53,778 nt of DNA from Nitrososphaerota archaeon (GTDB lineage: Archaea; Thermoproteota; Nitrososphaeria_A; Caldarchaeales; JAVZCJ01). Under the pieces are notes generated by a model. It had not been told where the DNA came from. It was given only the letters and a program-made list of their open reading frames with translations, and did not search any database. Of the stretch, positions 1 through 9,105 are shown piece by piece (position 1 is the stretch's first letter; each line of letters starts with the position of its first letter). The DNA lies in NCBI GenBank assembly GCA_038817485.1, contig JAWAZL010000007.1, forward strand, positions 1-53,778, in the 5' to 3' direction. The translations under genes and the position numbers were made by a program.

Positions 1-846
1 TGGAATTGTGCATTTTTTACCTATAAGCTCTAAGGCAGAAATCTTACCTATTATTCTTACATCCTTTTTTTGTAAAGAAAGTTTCTCTATTGCTTCTTTA
101 CTAACGATTATTTTTTTATCTTCATAAAAAGCAATAGCATATTCTATATCTGGATTTATCCATACATTTGTAGCTCCAAAAATTGTTTCAGGTCTAAATG
201 TAGCTGCAGCTAAATAATATTCTCCGCATTTAAATAAAACTACATAATATTCTTCTGGACTTACACCTTCACCAATTAAACGATCATGGTCTCCAGTCGG
301 ACTTGAACAATTTACACACCAAACAACTGGATGAGTCCCTTTAACAACATATCCTAAGCGTTTCAATGTTAAATATTGCCATTCAATAAATTTCTTATAA
401 TATGGATCAACAGTAGTAAATTCACGTCTCCAATCTATACTAAATCCAATCAAATTAACAGTTTCTCTATTCTCATTGGTAAAATATTCTGCTATAACAT
501 GAGGATCTATGAATTTTGATAGAACATCTTCTGGGACTTCGTCCATATCTTTGAAAATTCTATATTGATTCATATCACCTCTTTTTAATCTTTCTGCGAC
601 TCCAACTATGGTAGTTCCTGTCCAGTGCCATGCCCAAGGAAATAGTACATTGTATCCTTGCATGCGTTTGAAACGTGCATAAACATCTACATGAGAAGCA
701 GTAAAAACATGTCCTAAATGCATGCCGGAATTACAATACATATATGGAAATGTTACAAACAATTTTTCTCTTTTTGGATCTGGATCTGCTTCAAAAATTT
801 TAGCTTCTTTCCATTTCTTAACCCATTTTTCTTCTAAAGATGGCAC
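1..846 (-). CDS. leuS: Leucyl-tRNA synthetase, archaeal type (N-terminal part, runs off left edge)
   Basis: Class I aminoacyl-tRNA synthetase that charges tRNA-Leu in the cytoplasm. Only the first 282 residues are in the window; the reading frame is open to base 1. The class I HIGH signature reads HLGH at residues 42-45, followed by the family blocks RFKRMQGYNVLFP and WAWHWTGT. The last part, with FRPETIFGATNVW, is the start of the CP1 editing insertion. I chose the GTG at 844-846 because GAGGTGG lies five bases upstream and no better start is in frame. The gene faces away from the decayed region to its right. The family call is firm from the block order; what follows the editing domain cannot be seen here. 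Confidence 0.93.
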   Translation of the reverse strand, partial: MPSLEEKWVKKWKEAKIFEADPDPKREKLFVTFPYMYCNSGMHLGHVFTASHVDVYARFKRMQGYNVLFPWAWHWTGTTIVGVAERLKRGDMNQYRIFKDMDEVPEDVLSKFIDPHVIAEYFTNENRETVNLIGFSIDWRREFTTVDPYYKKFIEWQYLTLKRLGYVVKGTHPVVWCVNCSSPTGDHDRLIGEGVSPEEYYVVLFKCGEYYLAAATFRPETIFGATNVWINPDIEYAIAFYEDKKIIVSKEAIEKLSLQKKDVRIIGKISALELIGKKCTIP

Positions 847-1090
847 TTTATCCACCTCTCAAAAATATTAAACTTTGTTATTTCTCTCCGATTTATTATG
901 CCTCTATTCCTTATAATGCTTTTCCCTTTTACCATAATAATTATTTTATTTAAAAAACTTTCAATATTAAAAACTTTTATCTTCCGATATTCTTCTTAAT
1001 TATAACTTTATAACTAGTTAGGCTTTTTAATAAAAAATATATTTAAGAAAATTAATACTTATTCAAGAAAAAAAGTCGTTTGGAAAATAT

Positions 1091-1605
1091 ATGAAGATAA
1101 ATAATGAAATAGAATTAAATTATAGTGAAGGTTATCAAGGCGAAGGTGGATGGTTAGAAGTAAAACTAAAAAATGGTTTTTGGGAAATATGTTATGAATA
1201 TAGAAGTTTTCTTTATAATCTAATATGGGAATTAAGTCGTGATTTTAAAAATTCACCAGAAGAAGGGGGATAGGTACATATATCTCCAGATATTTCTAAA
1301 TTCACAGAAGGGAAATGGGAAATATACAATTATAAGCGTATATTTAAATTCTTTACTCATGAAGAAAATGAAGCTGAGATAGCTGAAGAATTATCAGGAC
1401 CAAAATCAATAAAAAGCGCCCCAGAAGCTACTTTAGAATGTTATAAGAAAGATAAAATTTTAAAATTCTTTTCTTTAATGATGAAATAAGGATATTCATA
1501 GAAAATGGAAATTTGGAATATATTAGAAATAATAAGAAAGTAATTAAAGTTTTTCCATTAAAAAAGAAATTCATTTTTATGGAATAAAACCAGAAATAAA
1601 AGATT
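1091..1605 (+). pseudogene. Decayed paralogue of the unknown protein encoded at 52815-53414
   Basis: Opens with ATG and reads 60 codons to a TAG at 1271-1273, but the same frame continues with clear similarity to the intact gene at the other end of the window (ECYKKDKILKF against EYYEKNKILKI). One A is then missing from an A-run near 1466, and the match continues in another frame (NLEYIRNNKKVIKVF against NLEYIRNNKKIIKVF). A second base is missing near 1565, after which EIHFYGIKPE matches EIHFYGIEPK. So there is one nonsense codon and two single-base losses. N-terminal GGWLEVKLKNGFW also matches GYLNIHLKNGWW. No function is known for the family. The indels are in homopolymers, so sequencing error is a possible alternative, but it would not explain the in-frame TAG. 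Confidence 0.8.
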
Positions 1606-1634
1606 CATTGTTACACCTAGAGGAGCTTGGCTTG

Positions 1635-2438
1635 TTAGTCAGAAGTAAATCTACGAAGAATTTTATAATCACTATTTTTATAGTATATTACCCATATCAT
1701 GTTATTCTTTATCCATTCGCCACTAGATTCTGTTACTTCATTTACTCCAATTAATGCTATAAATCCATAATCAATTTGTTCACCATACCCTTTATTATTA
1801 AAGTCATTAAGGATATCCATTACTGCACCTAATTCTTTTCCTTTTTCATTCTCCTGTCTAAATATTTCTATAAGTTCCTCCAAGCTTTTCCCTCTATGTG
1901 TTTCAATTTCTACTGGGACTCTCTTCTCATTTATTTTAAATTCTATATCTGCTTTATCTGCATATCCTTTTCCAAATGATAACCATGTTACCTCACTCTC
2001 TGGAGCAAGTTCATCAGATGATTGCGTAATTCATACTTCACCTATTGCTCCTTTCTTCGTCGTATCTGATCTAGCCTCATGCCATCCTTTCATACTTCTC
2101 CTATTCATCAAAATTCTTTCTTTTCCGTTCTCAGAAAATATTTTAGGTTTTTCTATATAAAATCTTTTAAAAATTACATTGCTTGTAGTTTTGAATATTA
2201 TTTCATCTTCGCTAGATATAATATCAATTACTTTCCACCCATGTCCTTCTTTCGAAATTTCTATGAATGTTTCTTTTCCATTAGTGCATATTACTATTTC
2301 TCGATCTTCTTCGAATGGATACATCTTTTTTACTTTTCCTTTTACTCCAAGTTCTCCTCTATTATGAATGTAATGCAATTCTAAGCCTTCTAACTCTATA
2401 GTTCTCGCCTTTCCTCCTCCTATTTTTAACTTCATCAT
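1635..2438 (-). pseudogene. Unknown protein gene interrupted by an in-frame TGA (distant relative of 53442-53778)
   Basis: Starts at an ATG pair (2436-2438) and reads 135 codons to TGA at 2031-2033. The same frame then stays open for another 131 codons to TAA at 1635, giving a continuous product of about 266 residues apart from that one stop. The second part (GYADKADIEFKIN, then HRGKSLEELIEIF, then GFIALIGVNE) lines up loosely with the partial minus-strand gene at the right edge (GYSDVKIRLDGIP, TGKSIEERNKIF, GIVIIIGFDE). Both genes are convergent with members of the same plus-strand family. The function is unknown. The ADIEF...PVEIE stretch vaguely recalls a PD-(D/E)xK core but lacks the lysine, so I do not claim that. 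Decay or recoding at the TGA cannot be separated from sequence alone; the decayed partner gene favours decay. Confidence 0.6.
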
Positions 2439-2465
2439 ATATATTATTTGGATTAGAGATTAAAT

Positions 2466-2571
2466 TTATATTTCAACTTCTTCTTTACTTGTTTTAATTC
2501 TTTCTTTTATTTTAAGATTAATACTATCTATTGCTTTTAAAAGATAATCTAATTTTTCAATACATTCCTTT
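2466..2571 (-). pseudogene. C-terminal gene fragment, homologous to the fragment at 51506-51605
   Basis: Minus-strand reading frame with no start that ends in TAA at 2466-2468. The fragment IEKLDYLLKAIDSINLKIKE matches IEKLEYLLKTIKNVNPKIKE, encoded at 51506-51605, and the DNA is also visibly similar. The helical, charged sequence looks like the end of a longer protein that has otherwise gone. The family was not recognised. Confidence 0.5.
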
Positions 2572-2651
2572 CATAAAATGTGTGCTAGATTTTACTTTAT
2601 ATCTATAATGAAGCATTAAATAATTTAAAAGATTTAAGATTTTTTAAAAAA

Positions 2652-3053
2652 TTATGAAAATATTAATTTTAATAAAATTCCTATAATTCCTAATAATATT
2701 GGAAGATTGAATGTTATAAATAGCTTTATGAATAAGCTCATTTGTCCTTCTAATCTAGTTACTCTTTTATCTAATCCATTAATTCTTTCATCTAATCTAT
2801 TGATATCTTCTTTAGTCGCTAATCTTAATTTTTCAATATCTTCCTTAGTTGCTGCTCTTAAATTTTCAATACTCGTTTTAGTTTCCATTCTTAATTTTTC
2901 AATATCTTCTTTTGTAGCTACATCTCTTATTATTGCATTTATTATAGCTAATCTAATATCTGGTTCCATCACGATTAATTCTGCAAGACGTTTACGTGCA
3001 CTAACATTTTTCTCAAATAATTCAACAATTTGATTAGCGTCTAATTCAACCAT
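2652..3053 (-). CDS. Coiled-coil protein with C-terminal membrane anchor
   Basis: Unassigned 133-residue protein. Residues 1-45 form a helical head (MVELDANQIVELFEKN). A run of near-repeats follows (ATKEDIEKLRxxTK three to four times, then DERINGLDKRVTRLEGQM), a typical two-stranded coiled coil to about residue 108. It ends in one hydrophobic segment (LFITFNLPILLGIIGILLKLIF) that should anchor it in the membrane with the coil in the cytoplasm. I chose the ATG at 3051-3053; an upstream in-frame start would add a hydrophobic stub encoded by A+T-rich leader DNA. Proteins of this build are common in archaea and are often near accessory regions; the job is unknown. Confidence 0.6.
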   Translation of the reverse strand: MVELDANQIVELFEKNVSARKRLAELIVMEPDIRLAIINAIIRDVATKEDIEKLRMETKTSIENLRAATKEDIEKLRLATKEDINRLDERINGLDKRVTRLEGQMSLFIKLFITFNLPILLGIIGILLKLIFS

Positions 3054-3340
3054 ATTTAAGATTAGAATAAAGTGATATAAAAACATTCATTTTTTATAAT
3101 AAATTATTGAATTTTTATTTATTATTTTTTGAAAATCTATATTTGTTTTTAAAGAAAATTCTATTGAAGAATTTTATTCTATTCCTTAATCTAATTAACG
3201 CATCTCTTACATGTCTGCTTTTTCATCTTTTGCGTTACTTTAAATTTCAAAAATTAATGAAAATTATAGACTTAAAACAAATTGTAATAGAAAAAAGCAA
3301 AATCTTCATTGTTAAATCACTTAATTTTTTTCCGAACTTA

Positions 3341-6100
3341 TTAACTTTTTAAGAAAAATTCTGGATTTGATTCAAGCTTTTCTAAAACATTATTTATTTT
3401 ATCAATTGAGTATGGAGCTCCTCCTTGACCCAAATCTTTCTTACCTCCTCCACTTCCACCCAATTCGGTAGCTATTTTACGGCATATATTACTTGCATCA
3501 AATCCTTTCTTTAAAGCTTCTTCATTAGCAAGAACAATTATTTTAACTTTTTCTTCTCCAGCTAATAAAATAGCAATTCTAGCTTCTTTAGAAAATGTTA
3601 AATTTGAAGCTAATTGTAAAAGATATTCTTGATCATCTATTTCTTCATAAGATTTTATTATTAAAATATCTTCAATTTTAAATGCTTTATTTAATAATTC
3701 ATTTACTTTTAATTTAACTATTTTTTCATAAAGTTTCTTTATTGTTTTTTTAGAATCTTTAAGTTCAGTAAATATTTCATATACTTTTTTATTAATTTCT
3801 TCAATTGGAGTTTTTATATTATTTGAAATATCAAAAATTCTTTCTTCAATTTCTTGAATATATTTTAAAGCAGCTGGTCCTGCTGAGAAAATTATTCTTT
3901 CAACACCATCTTGAATTCTTTCAGTTTTAATTATTTTTATTAAACCTATATCTTCTGTATTTTCACAATGTAAACCTCCACATGCTTGTGCATCCCATCC
4001 TGGAATTTCAACTACTCTTATTTCTCCTAATGGAACTTCTCCTCCTTGATATAATCTAAAACCAAATTCTTTTTCAGCTTTATTTCTATTCATAAATTGA
4101 ATTTTTATAGGAATTCTTTTAGCTATTATTTCATTTGCTAATTTCTCAATTTTTTGTATTTCTTCAAGTGATAGCCTTTTATGATGAGAAATATCTAATC
4201 TAGCTTTTTCAGGTTCTTTTTTTGCACCAGCTTGCCATACATGTTTTCCTAAAATACGCATAGCAGCGCCCATTAAAATATGAGTTGCTGAATGATGCCT
4301 CATTAATGCCATTCTTCTATCAATATCTATTTCTCCTGAAATTTTCTCGCCTATATCTGGAATTGGGCCGTCTATAAAATGCAAAATTACATCATCGATG
4401 ATTTGCACATTTTTAACTTTTGCAATCCCTTTAGAAGAAACTATTATTCCAGAATCATACATTTGTCCCCCGCTCTCTGGATAGAATAATGTTTTATCAA
4501 GAATGATAGCATTCTCAATAATTCCTAAAACTTTTGCTTCAAAATTTTTTTGAAATGGATTTTTATAATAAAGTTTTTCAGTAGCTTGAAAACCAGATAC
4601 TTTATCTTTTAAACGCATTATCGTATCTTCTTCTATTTTAATTGTAGATCTTAAATGTTTGGAGGCTACTTCTTCATAAAAGTTTTCTGGGATATCTAAA
4701 GTAATATTAAATTGTGAAGCAATTTGTTTAACAATATTAGGAGTTAATCCTTTTTCATCGTAAAATCTAATTAGAAGATCTCTTGGAATATTTTTTATAC
4801 CTTTCTTTGAAATATTTGAAATTTCTCTTTTAAGAAATTCTTTCCCCTTTCTAATAGTTTCTTCAAATTTTTCTATTTCTGCTTTAATTATTTCAAGAAC
4901 TTCATTTTTTGAATCTAATAAATGTGGAAAATCTTTACTCCAATAATCAATTTGAAATTCTATTAAATCTAAAAGTTTATCTTCACAATTAATTTCAGAT
5001 AAAGTATTATATGCTCTTCTAATTAATAATCTTGCTAAATAACCAACTTTAACATTTGAAGGCACTACTCCTTCAGAAATGATAAAAACAATAGATTTTG
5101 TATAATCTAATGCAGCATAAATTTTTTCCAATAAAGGAATTTCATTATTTATTATTTCAATTGGAATCCCTGTTATTTTAGATATTTCTTCTCTTATTTC
5201 AGAAATACTCCTTTTAGAAGCCATCATTGCAGTGTATGCTGCATATTTATTTAATATCTCTTCTTCTATTTTGGGAATATCTATTATTTTAGATATTAAA
5301 GGATACATTTCTCCATAGATTATATTAAAGCAACTATAAGATCCATTACTAAGCCATGAAAAACGTTCAATTCCATAACCTGTATCAACTGTTCTTATTG
5401 GTAATTCTATTAATTCTGTATCAATAGTTTTATATTGCATAAAAACTAATGTAGCTACTTCTAAACCTCCTACAATTACTTCGAAGCAAGGACCTGCATT
5501 TCCTCCACCAGACCATATCCCTTCTTTATAAGTTACATATTCAGGATTAATTCCAAATTCTTCTTTAATAAATTCTTGACAATATTGAACTGTTTCTTCT
5601 TTCCAATAAATATTTTTATCTGGATAATTGAAAGCATGATGTCCTCCCATTTCAAAAATAGTTAAATGTCTACCAAAAGTTAAACCAACTTTATCTATGT
5701 CAACTAACCTTATACATGGCTGACTTATTACAAGTGGATTTGCTGGAGGAGGAGAAATTCCATTAGTTACAAATGGTTGAAAATCTACTATACTTGCATC
5801 TGTTAAGAATAAGTCTGTTCTCCATCTTGCAACTACGGGATATGGATTAATAATTTCATGTCCTTTTTTCTTAAAAAAATTAAGAAATTTTTCTCTTGTT
5901 TCTTTTAAAGAATATTTTCTAGATGCTGGAGATTTTCCTATAAAACTATATGGAACACAAGGGGCTTCATTACATGTTTCTTGATCTTCATTAATAGTCC
6001 AATAAAATTCTTTACAAATAGGGCATTCTTTCCTCTTAAAATCATTTTCTAAAAAGAAATTAAGTTTATAAAATTCAGGAGGAAAAATTCTTTTACTCAT
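3341..6100 (-). CDS. alaS: Alanyl-tRNA synthetase, archaeal type
   Basis: Class II synthetase of 919 residues, normal for archaeal AlaRS, which charges tRNA-Ala and clears mischarged Ser/Gly-tRNA-Ala. The N-terminus carries the archaeal cysteine set C26, C29, C43, C48, ahead of the class II catalytic core. Around residues 600-710 comes the editing domain with its zinc ligands: HHSATH (HxxxH) and CGGLHC. The C-terminal DHHA1-like domain has the glycine-rich ELGGSGGGKKDLGQGG near residue 880. The ATG at 6098-6100 has a GAGG about a dozen bases upstream. It is last in the minus-strand block after rpl12, a common archaeal arrangement, with 132 bases between them. Nothing looks broken. Confidence 0.97.
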   Translation of the reverse strand: MSKRIFPPEFYKLNFFLENDFKRKECPICKEFYWTINEDQETCNEAPCVPYSFIGKSPASRKYSLKETREKFLNFFKKKGHEIINPYPVVARWRTDLFLTDASIVDFQPFVTNGISPPPANPLVISQPCIRLVDIDKVGLTFGRHLTIFEMGGHHAFNYPDKNIYWKEETVQYCQEFIKEEFGINPEYVTYKEGIWSGGGNAGPCFEVIVGGLEVATLVFMQYKTIDTELIELPIRTVDTGYGIERFSWLSNGSYSCFNIIYGEMYPLISKIIDIPKIEEEILNKYAAYTAMMASKRSISEIREEISKITGIPIEIINNEIPLLEKIYAALDYTKSIVFIISEGVVPSNVKVGYLARLLIRRAYNTLSEINCEDKLLDLIEFQIDYWSKDFPHLLDSKNEVLEIIKAEIEKFEETIRKGKEFLKREISNISKKGIKNIPRDLLIRFYDEKGLTPNIVKQIASQFNITLDIPENFYEEVASKHLRSTIKIEEDTIMRLKDKVSGFQATEKLYYKNPFQKNFEAKVLGIIENAIILDKTLFYPESGGQMYDSGIIVSSKGIAKVKNVQIIDDVILHFIDGPIPDIGEKISGEIDIDRRMALMRHHSATHILMGAAMRILGKHVWQAGAKKEPEKARLDISHHKRLSLEEIQKIEKLANEIIAKRIPIKIQFMNRNKAEKEFGFRLYQGGEVPLGEIRVVEIPGWDAQACGGLHCENTEDIGLIKIIKTERIQDGVERIIFSAGPAALKYIQEIEERIFDISNNIKTPIEEINKKVYEIFTELKDSKKTIKKLYEKIVKLKVNELLNKAFKIEDILIIKSYEEIDDQEYLLQLASNLTFSKEARIAILLAGEEKVKIIVLANEEALKKGFDASNICRKIATELGGSGGGKKDLGQGGAPYSIDKINNVLEKLESNPEFFLKS

Positions 6101-6232
6101 ACTTTTTATAGCCTCTACTAAATTATTTTCCTCTTCTCTTATCTACAAAATAATAATATTTCATTTAAAAATATTTATTTATATTTAGATAATTTTCTTC
6201 TTAAAATTATATCAAAATTCTTTAATTTATAA

Positions 6233-6538
6233 TTATCCGAATAATGCACTTAAACCAGCTAATGCTTCTTCTTCTTTCTTCTCTTCAACTTCTTTTTTCT
6301 TTTCTTCTTTCTTAGGTTCTGGTACAGCTTGAGGGGCAGTAGGTTGAGCAACAATAGGTGTTAAAGAAGCTGATTTTAAAACTTCATCAATATTTACTTC
6401 TGATAACGCTGCTACTAATGCTTTTATTTGAGCTTCTTCAGGCTCTATTCCAGCAGCTTTCACAACATTTTTTATGTTTTCTTCTGTAATTGATTTTCCA
6501 GCACCATGCAATAATAAAGCTGCATAAATATAGATCAT
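6233..6538 (-). CDS. rpl12: Ribosomal protein L12 (archaeal P1-type stalk protein)
   Basis: 101-residue stalk protein that binds as dimers to L10 and recruits translation factors. It begins [17 protein letters not shown], the usual archaeal dimerisation domain (to about residue 58). A proline/alanine hinge and a lysine/glutamate-rich stretch follow, and it ends in [10 protein letters not shown], the conserved factor-binding tail. A GGGGGA ribosome binding site precedes the ATG. It follows rpl10 by about 58 bases. The intact tail here matters because the neighbouring L10 lacks one. Confidence 0.96.
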   Translation of the reverse strand: MIYIYAALLLHGAGKSITEENIKNVVKAAGIEPEEAQIKALVAALSEVNIDEVLKSASLTPIVAQPTAPQAVPEPKKEEKKKEVEEKKEEEALAGLSALFG

Positions 6539-6596
6539 TTCTATTCCCCCTTACTATATTTGAATTAAAAATATAAGGTTATTCATAAAGCTTTTT

Positions 6597-7451
6597 TCAT
6601 ATTTTAACAATTTCTTTTATTTTTTCCGCATTCATATATGCTTTAATTATTATTTCTTTAATTAAATCCTTTGATGGATATCCTATATAAATTCCTAAAT
6701 TCTTTGCTTGCAATATTGCTTTATTAATTAAATAAGGGACATTTTCTTTAGTTATATATTGAGCTTCTATGCTTAATTTAAGAGCATTTTCAAATGCTTT
6801 TGAAATATTCATTTTATAATCTTCTAGATTTATTCTTAATTCCTCTCCTTCAATAATTAATCCATCCTCATAAGCAAGAATTAAATCTATTCCTCTAAGA
6901 ACAGACTTAATATCCAATTTAACTAATAAGCTTGCAAGCATTGGAGATATTTCTTCTCCTTTTCTAGCTACTAATGTATCTTTTGCAATCCATATACTTC
7001 CCCCCTCTATTCTTGTAGGAATTTTCATTTTGCCAAAATCGCTTAATATTGGACCTGGTTGAAGGCCTGTATTGCATTCTGGAACTATTACATCAATATC
7101 AGCTTTTTCTCCACCTTTAGCATGCATTAAGACTTTACTTTTTTCAAGTATTAATGAAAGTTTAAAAGCACTCATATTTGTAAATATTACTCCTATAGGT
7201 TGCTTTATATTAGATAAATATTCTATAAGCATTTTTTTATTATTTTTCTCTAAAACTTTTTCAAGAATAGCTTTTTTAACTATAACAATTTCAGCTTCTC
7301 CTCTAAGTTTACTTCTTAATTGATGAATTATTTTTGCTCTAACTTTAAATAAATTAAAAATAGCTATTACTTTATATTTTTGAATTAATTTATCCAATTT
7401 TTCAAATAATTCAATTTTTTTAGATTTTTTCGACTTTTGTATTGATAACAT
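6597..7451 (-). CDS. rpl10: Ribosomal protein L10 (archaeal P0), without the acidic C-terminal tail
   Basis: Stalk base protein that binds 23S rRNA with L11 and carries L12 dimers. The N-terminal rRNA-binding domain (YKVIAIFNLFKVRAKIIHQLR, then IVKKAI) and the inserted domain with PIGVIFTN and GPILSDFGKMKIPTRIEGG are typical. The L12-binding helical spine runs from about residue 215 to the end (AFENALKLS, AILQAKNLGIYIGYPSKDLI, KAYMNAEKI). The protein stops at residue 284 with KIKEIVKI. Most archaeal P0 proteins are about 50 residues longer and end in a charged stretch and LxALFG; no such stretch follows in frame. The ATG shares one base with the rpl1 stop, so the two are translationally coupled. 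Confidence 0.93.
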   Translation of the reverse strand: MLSIQKSKKSKKIELFEKLDKLIQKYKVIAIFNLFKVRAKIIHQLRSKLRGEAEIVIVKKAILEKVLEKNNKKMLIEYLSNIKQPIGVIFTNMSAFKLSLILEKSKVLMHAKGGEKADIDVIVPECNTGLQPGPILSDFGKMKIPTRIEGGSIWIAKDTLVARKGEEISPMLASLLVKLDIKSVLRGIDLILAYEDGLIIEGEELRINLEDYKMNISKAFENALKLSIEAQYITKENVPYLINKAILQAKNLGIYIGYPSKDLIKEIIIKAYMNAEKIKEIVKI

Positions 7452-8110
7452 TATTTAACACCTAAGCTTAATTTAACTGGTTTACCCATTGTTAATTTAA
7501 TATATATTGATTTAACATTTTTCATTTCTTTTTCAAGCTTACTTATTAAATGTTTTATAACTGCTTCAGCATTCTCTTTTATTTCTTTATCACTCATATC
7601 CTCTGTACCTATTATACATTTTACTTCAGGATTTTTTCTAGTATTTAAAATAACACTTTTTGAATATTTTGAAACTAATTCTTCTAAATCTTGATTAGGA
7701 GAAATTGGTATAGGTCTTTTTCCTCTTCCACCTAAAGCAGCACCTAAAGCTTTTGCTACTATTCCAACTAAGGATGATTCAACTAAAAAGAAATCATAAC
7801 TTTCTGCGATTTTTCTAGCCATTTTCTTATTACCTATTATTGCTTCTATATCGCTTTTTTGAAAAACTTTATCAATTCCATTAATTTTACTTGCTCTTAA
7901 AGCTAAATCTCCTGAAGCTATAACGCATATTTTTCTCCTTTTATTAGATAAACCGTTTGGTAATTCAACAATTTCATATATTCTGGATTCAGGTTTTTCA
8001 AGATTTACATCTTTTAAATTAATAATTAATTCAAAAGATTGTTTAAAATTCCTTTTTACACTATTTTTTCTTGCATTTGCTATTGCTTCTTCTAAATTAG
8101 GTATACTCAT
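7451..8110 (-). CDS. rpl1: Ribosomal protein L1
   Basis: 219-residue L1-stalk protein that binds 23S rRNA near the E site; in archaea it also binds its own mRNA as a repressor. The conserved ALGGRGKRPIPISPNQDLEELV segment (around residues 128-150) and the C-terminal KLTMGKPVKLSLG are intact. The ATG lies six bases after the rpl11 stop, and the stop overlaps the rpl10 start by one base. It is in the secE-nusG-rpl11-rpl1-rpl10-rpl12 order seen across archaea. Confidence 0.95.
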   Translation of the reverse strand: MSIPNLEEAIANARKNSVKRNFKQSFELIINLKDVNLEKPESRIYEIVELPNGLSNKRRKICVIASGDLALRASKINGIDKVFQKSDIEAIIGNKKMARKIAESYDFFLVESSLVGIVAKALGAALGGRGKRPIPISPNQDLEELVSKYSKSVILNTRKNPEVKCIIGTEDMSDKEIKENAEAVIKHLISKLEKEMKNVKSIYIKLTMGKPVKLSLGVK

Positions 8111-8116
8111 TTTTTA

Positions 8117-8596
8117 TCACTCTCTTAAATATTTATCATACTCCCCCTTTTCAATAGCTTTAATAACTTCTTTTGGATTCTTTTTGTCGATCGTAACCCC
8201 CATACTTACACAAGTTCCTACAATTTGTTTTACAGCAGATTTTAATGTTTTTGCTTGTAATTGTTTCATTTTAATTTTAGCTATTTCGACTATCTTTTGA
8301 AATGAAATATCTCCTAAAGTTTCTTTTCCAGGCATTGCAGCTCCTTTTTCTTTTTTAATTTCTTGCATTATTAAAGCAGCTGTGCTTGGAATACCTACAT
8401 TTACTTCAAAATCTTTTGTATCTGTATCAACAATTACTTCAACAGGGACTCTCATACCCATAAATCTAGATGTTAATTCATTTATTTTTTCAACTATTGC
8501 TAAAACATTTACTCCTAGGGGCCCTAATGCAGGACCTATAGGTGGACCTGCAGTTGCTTTTCCGCCCTCAATAATAAATTTATTTACTTTTTTCAT
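8117..8596 (-). CDS. rpl11: Ribosomal protein L11
   Basis: 159-residue GTPase-centre protein. It has the N-terminal GKATAGPPIGPALGPLGVN block, the proline-rich factor-contact loop typical of L11. The C-terminal rRNA-binding domain has QIVGTCVSMGVTID. No ribosome binding site stands out before the ATG at 8594-8596. The gene should follow nusG directly, but about 510 bases holding a dead homing endonuclease separate them here, so rpl11 probably has its own promoter or relies on read-through. Confidence 0.96.
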   Translation of the reverse strand: MKKVNKFIIEGGKATAGPPIGPALGPLGVNVLAIVEKINELTSRFMGMRVPVEVIVDTDTKDFEVNVGIPSTAALIMQEIKKEKGAAMPGKETLGDISFQKIVEIAKIKMKQLQAKTLKSAVKQIVGTCVSMGVTIDKKNPKEVIKAIEKGEYDKYLRE

Positions 8597-8686
8597 GTTT
8601 TTTCAACTTTTTGAAACTATTTTAACATAAGAATGAATTTAAATTTGAATAAAAACTTTTAAAATATTCTCATAAATAATAGAAAA

Positions 8687-9048
8687 ACAATTAATGGAAT
8701 ACTTGGAGTAACTCAAATATTTTTATTTGATAAAGAAGGAGGCATATACAAACGAATACTAATGCTTCATAATATAAATATAGAACTGCTGAATTATGCT
8801 AAATATCTATTAAAGGATACTTTAATATTGATTCTACAGGTCCACATTTACTAATAAAAAAGGTGAAGTACATTGTCTTCCAAATGGTAAAATTTCTAAA
8901 ACTGATAAAAGACTATTATTATCTTTATATTTGTGCAAATAGCTTATTAATTTCTATAAACACATTGGATTTACAATAGAAAGAAAGCCAAAAAAGACTG
9001 ATTAAAGCTGTTAAACAAGGGATCCCCTCTTTTTTCCTTTTTAGCTTA
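8687..9048 (+). pseudogene. Relic of a LAGLIDADG homing endonuclease inside the nusG-rpl11 interval
   Basis: Three frames must be joined to read one protein. First comes INGILGVTQIFLFDKEGG with YKRILMLHNINIELLNYAKYLLK. One base later it continues as YFNIDSTGPHLLIKK, then in a further frame KKGEVHCLPNGKISKTDK. After an in-frame TAG comes NFYKHIGFTIERKPKK, and after another shift KRLIKAVKQGIP. The last part (FYKxIGFTIxRKxxRLxxAV) is characteristic of free-standing archaeal LAGLIDADG endonucleases. No start codon is left, and the catalytic motifs are not recognisable, so it is dead. It lies antisense to the operon it interrupts. A short second copy of its front part is at 12139-12172. Confidence 0.75.
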
Positions 9049-9105
9049 ATAATTCTTGAAGCTTTAAAGGACACCAAAAATTTATTTCATAAGAATTTTT
9101 AAAGT

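Noticed and set aside
1271-1273. TAG inside the left paralogue read as pyrrolysine
   Set aside because: Two single-base losses follow downstream and no pyl genes are seen, so simple decay explains it better.
2031-2033. TGA as selenocysteine
   Set aside because: No SECIS-like hairpin or selenoprotein family match; the neighbouring gene is also decayed.
3107-3352. 81-codon plus-strand frame between the coiled-coil gene and alaS
   Set aside because: Only Phe/Leu/Lys-rich low-complexity residues from A+T-rich DNA, overlapping the alaS end; no ribosome binding site.
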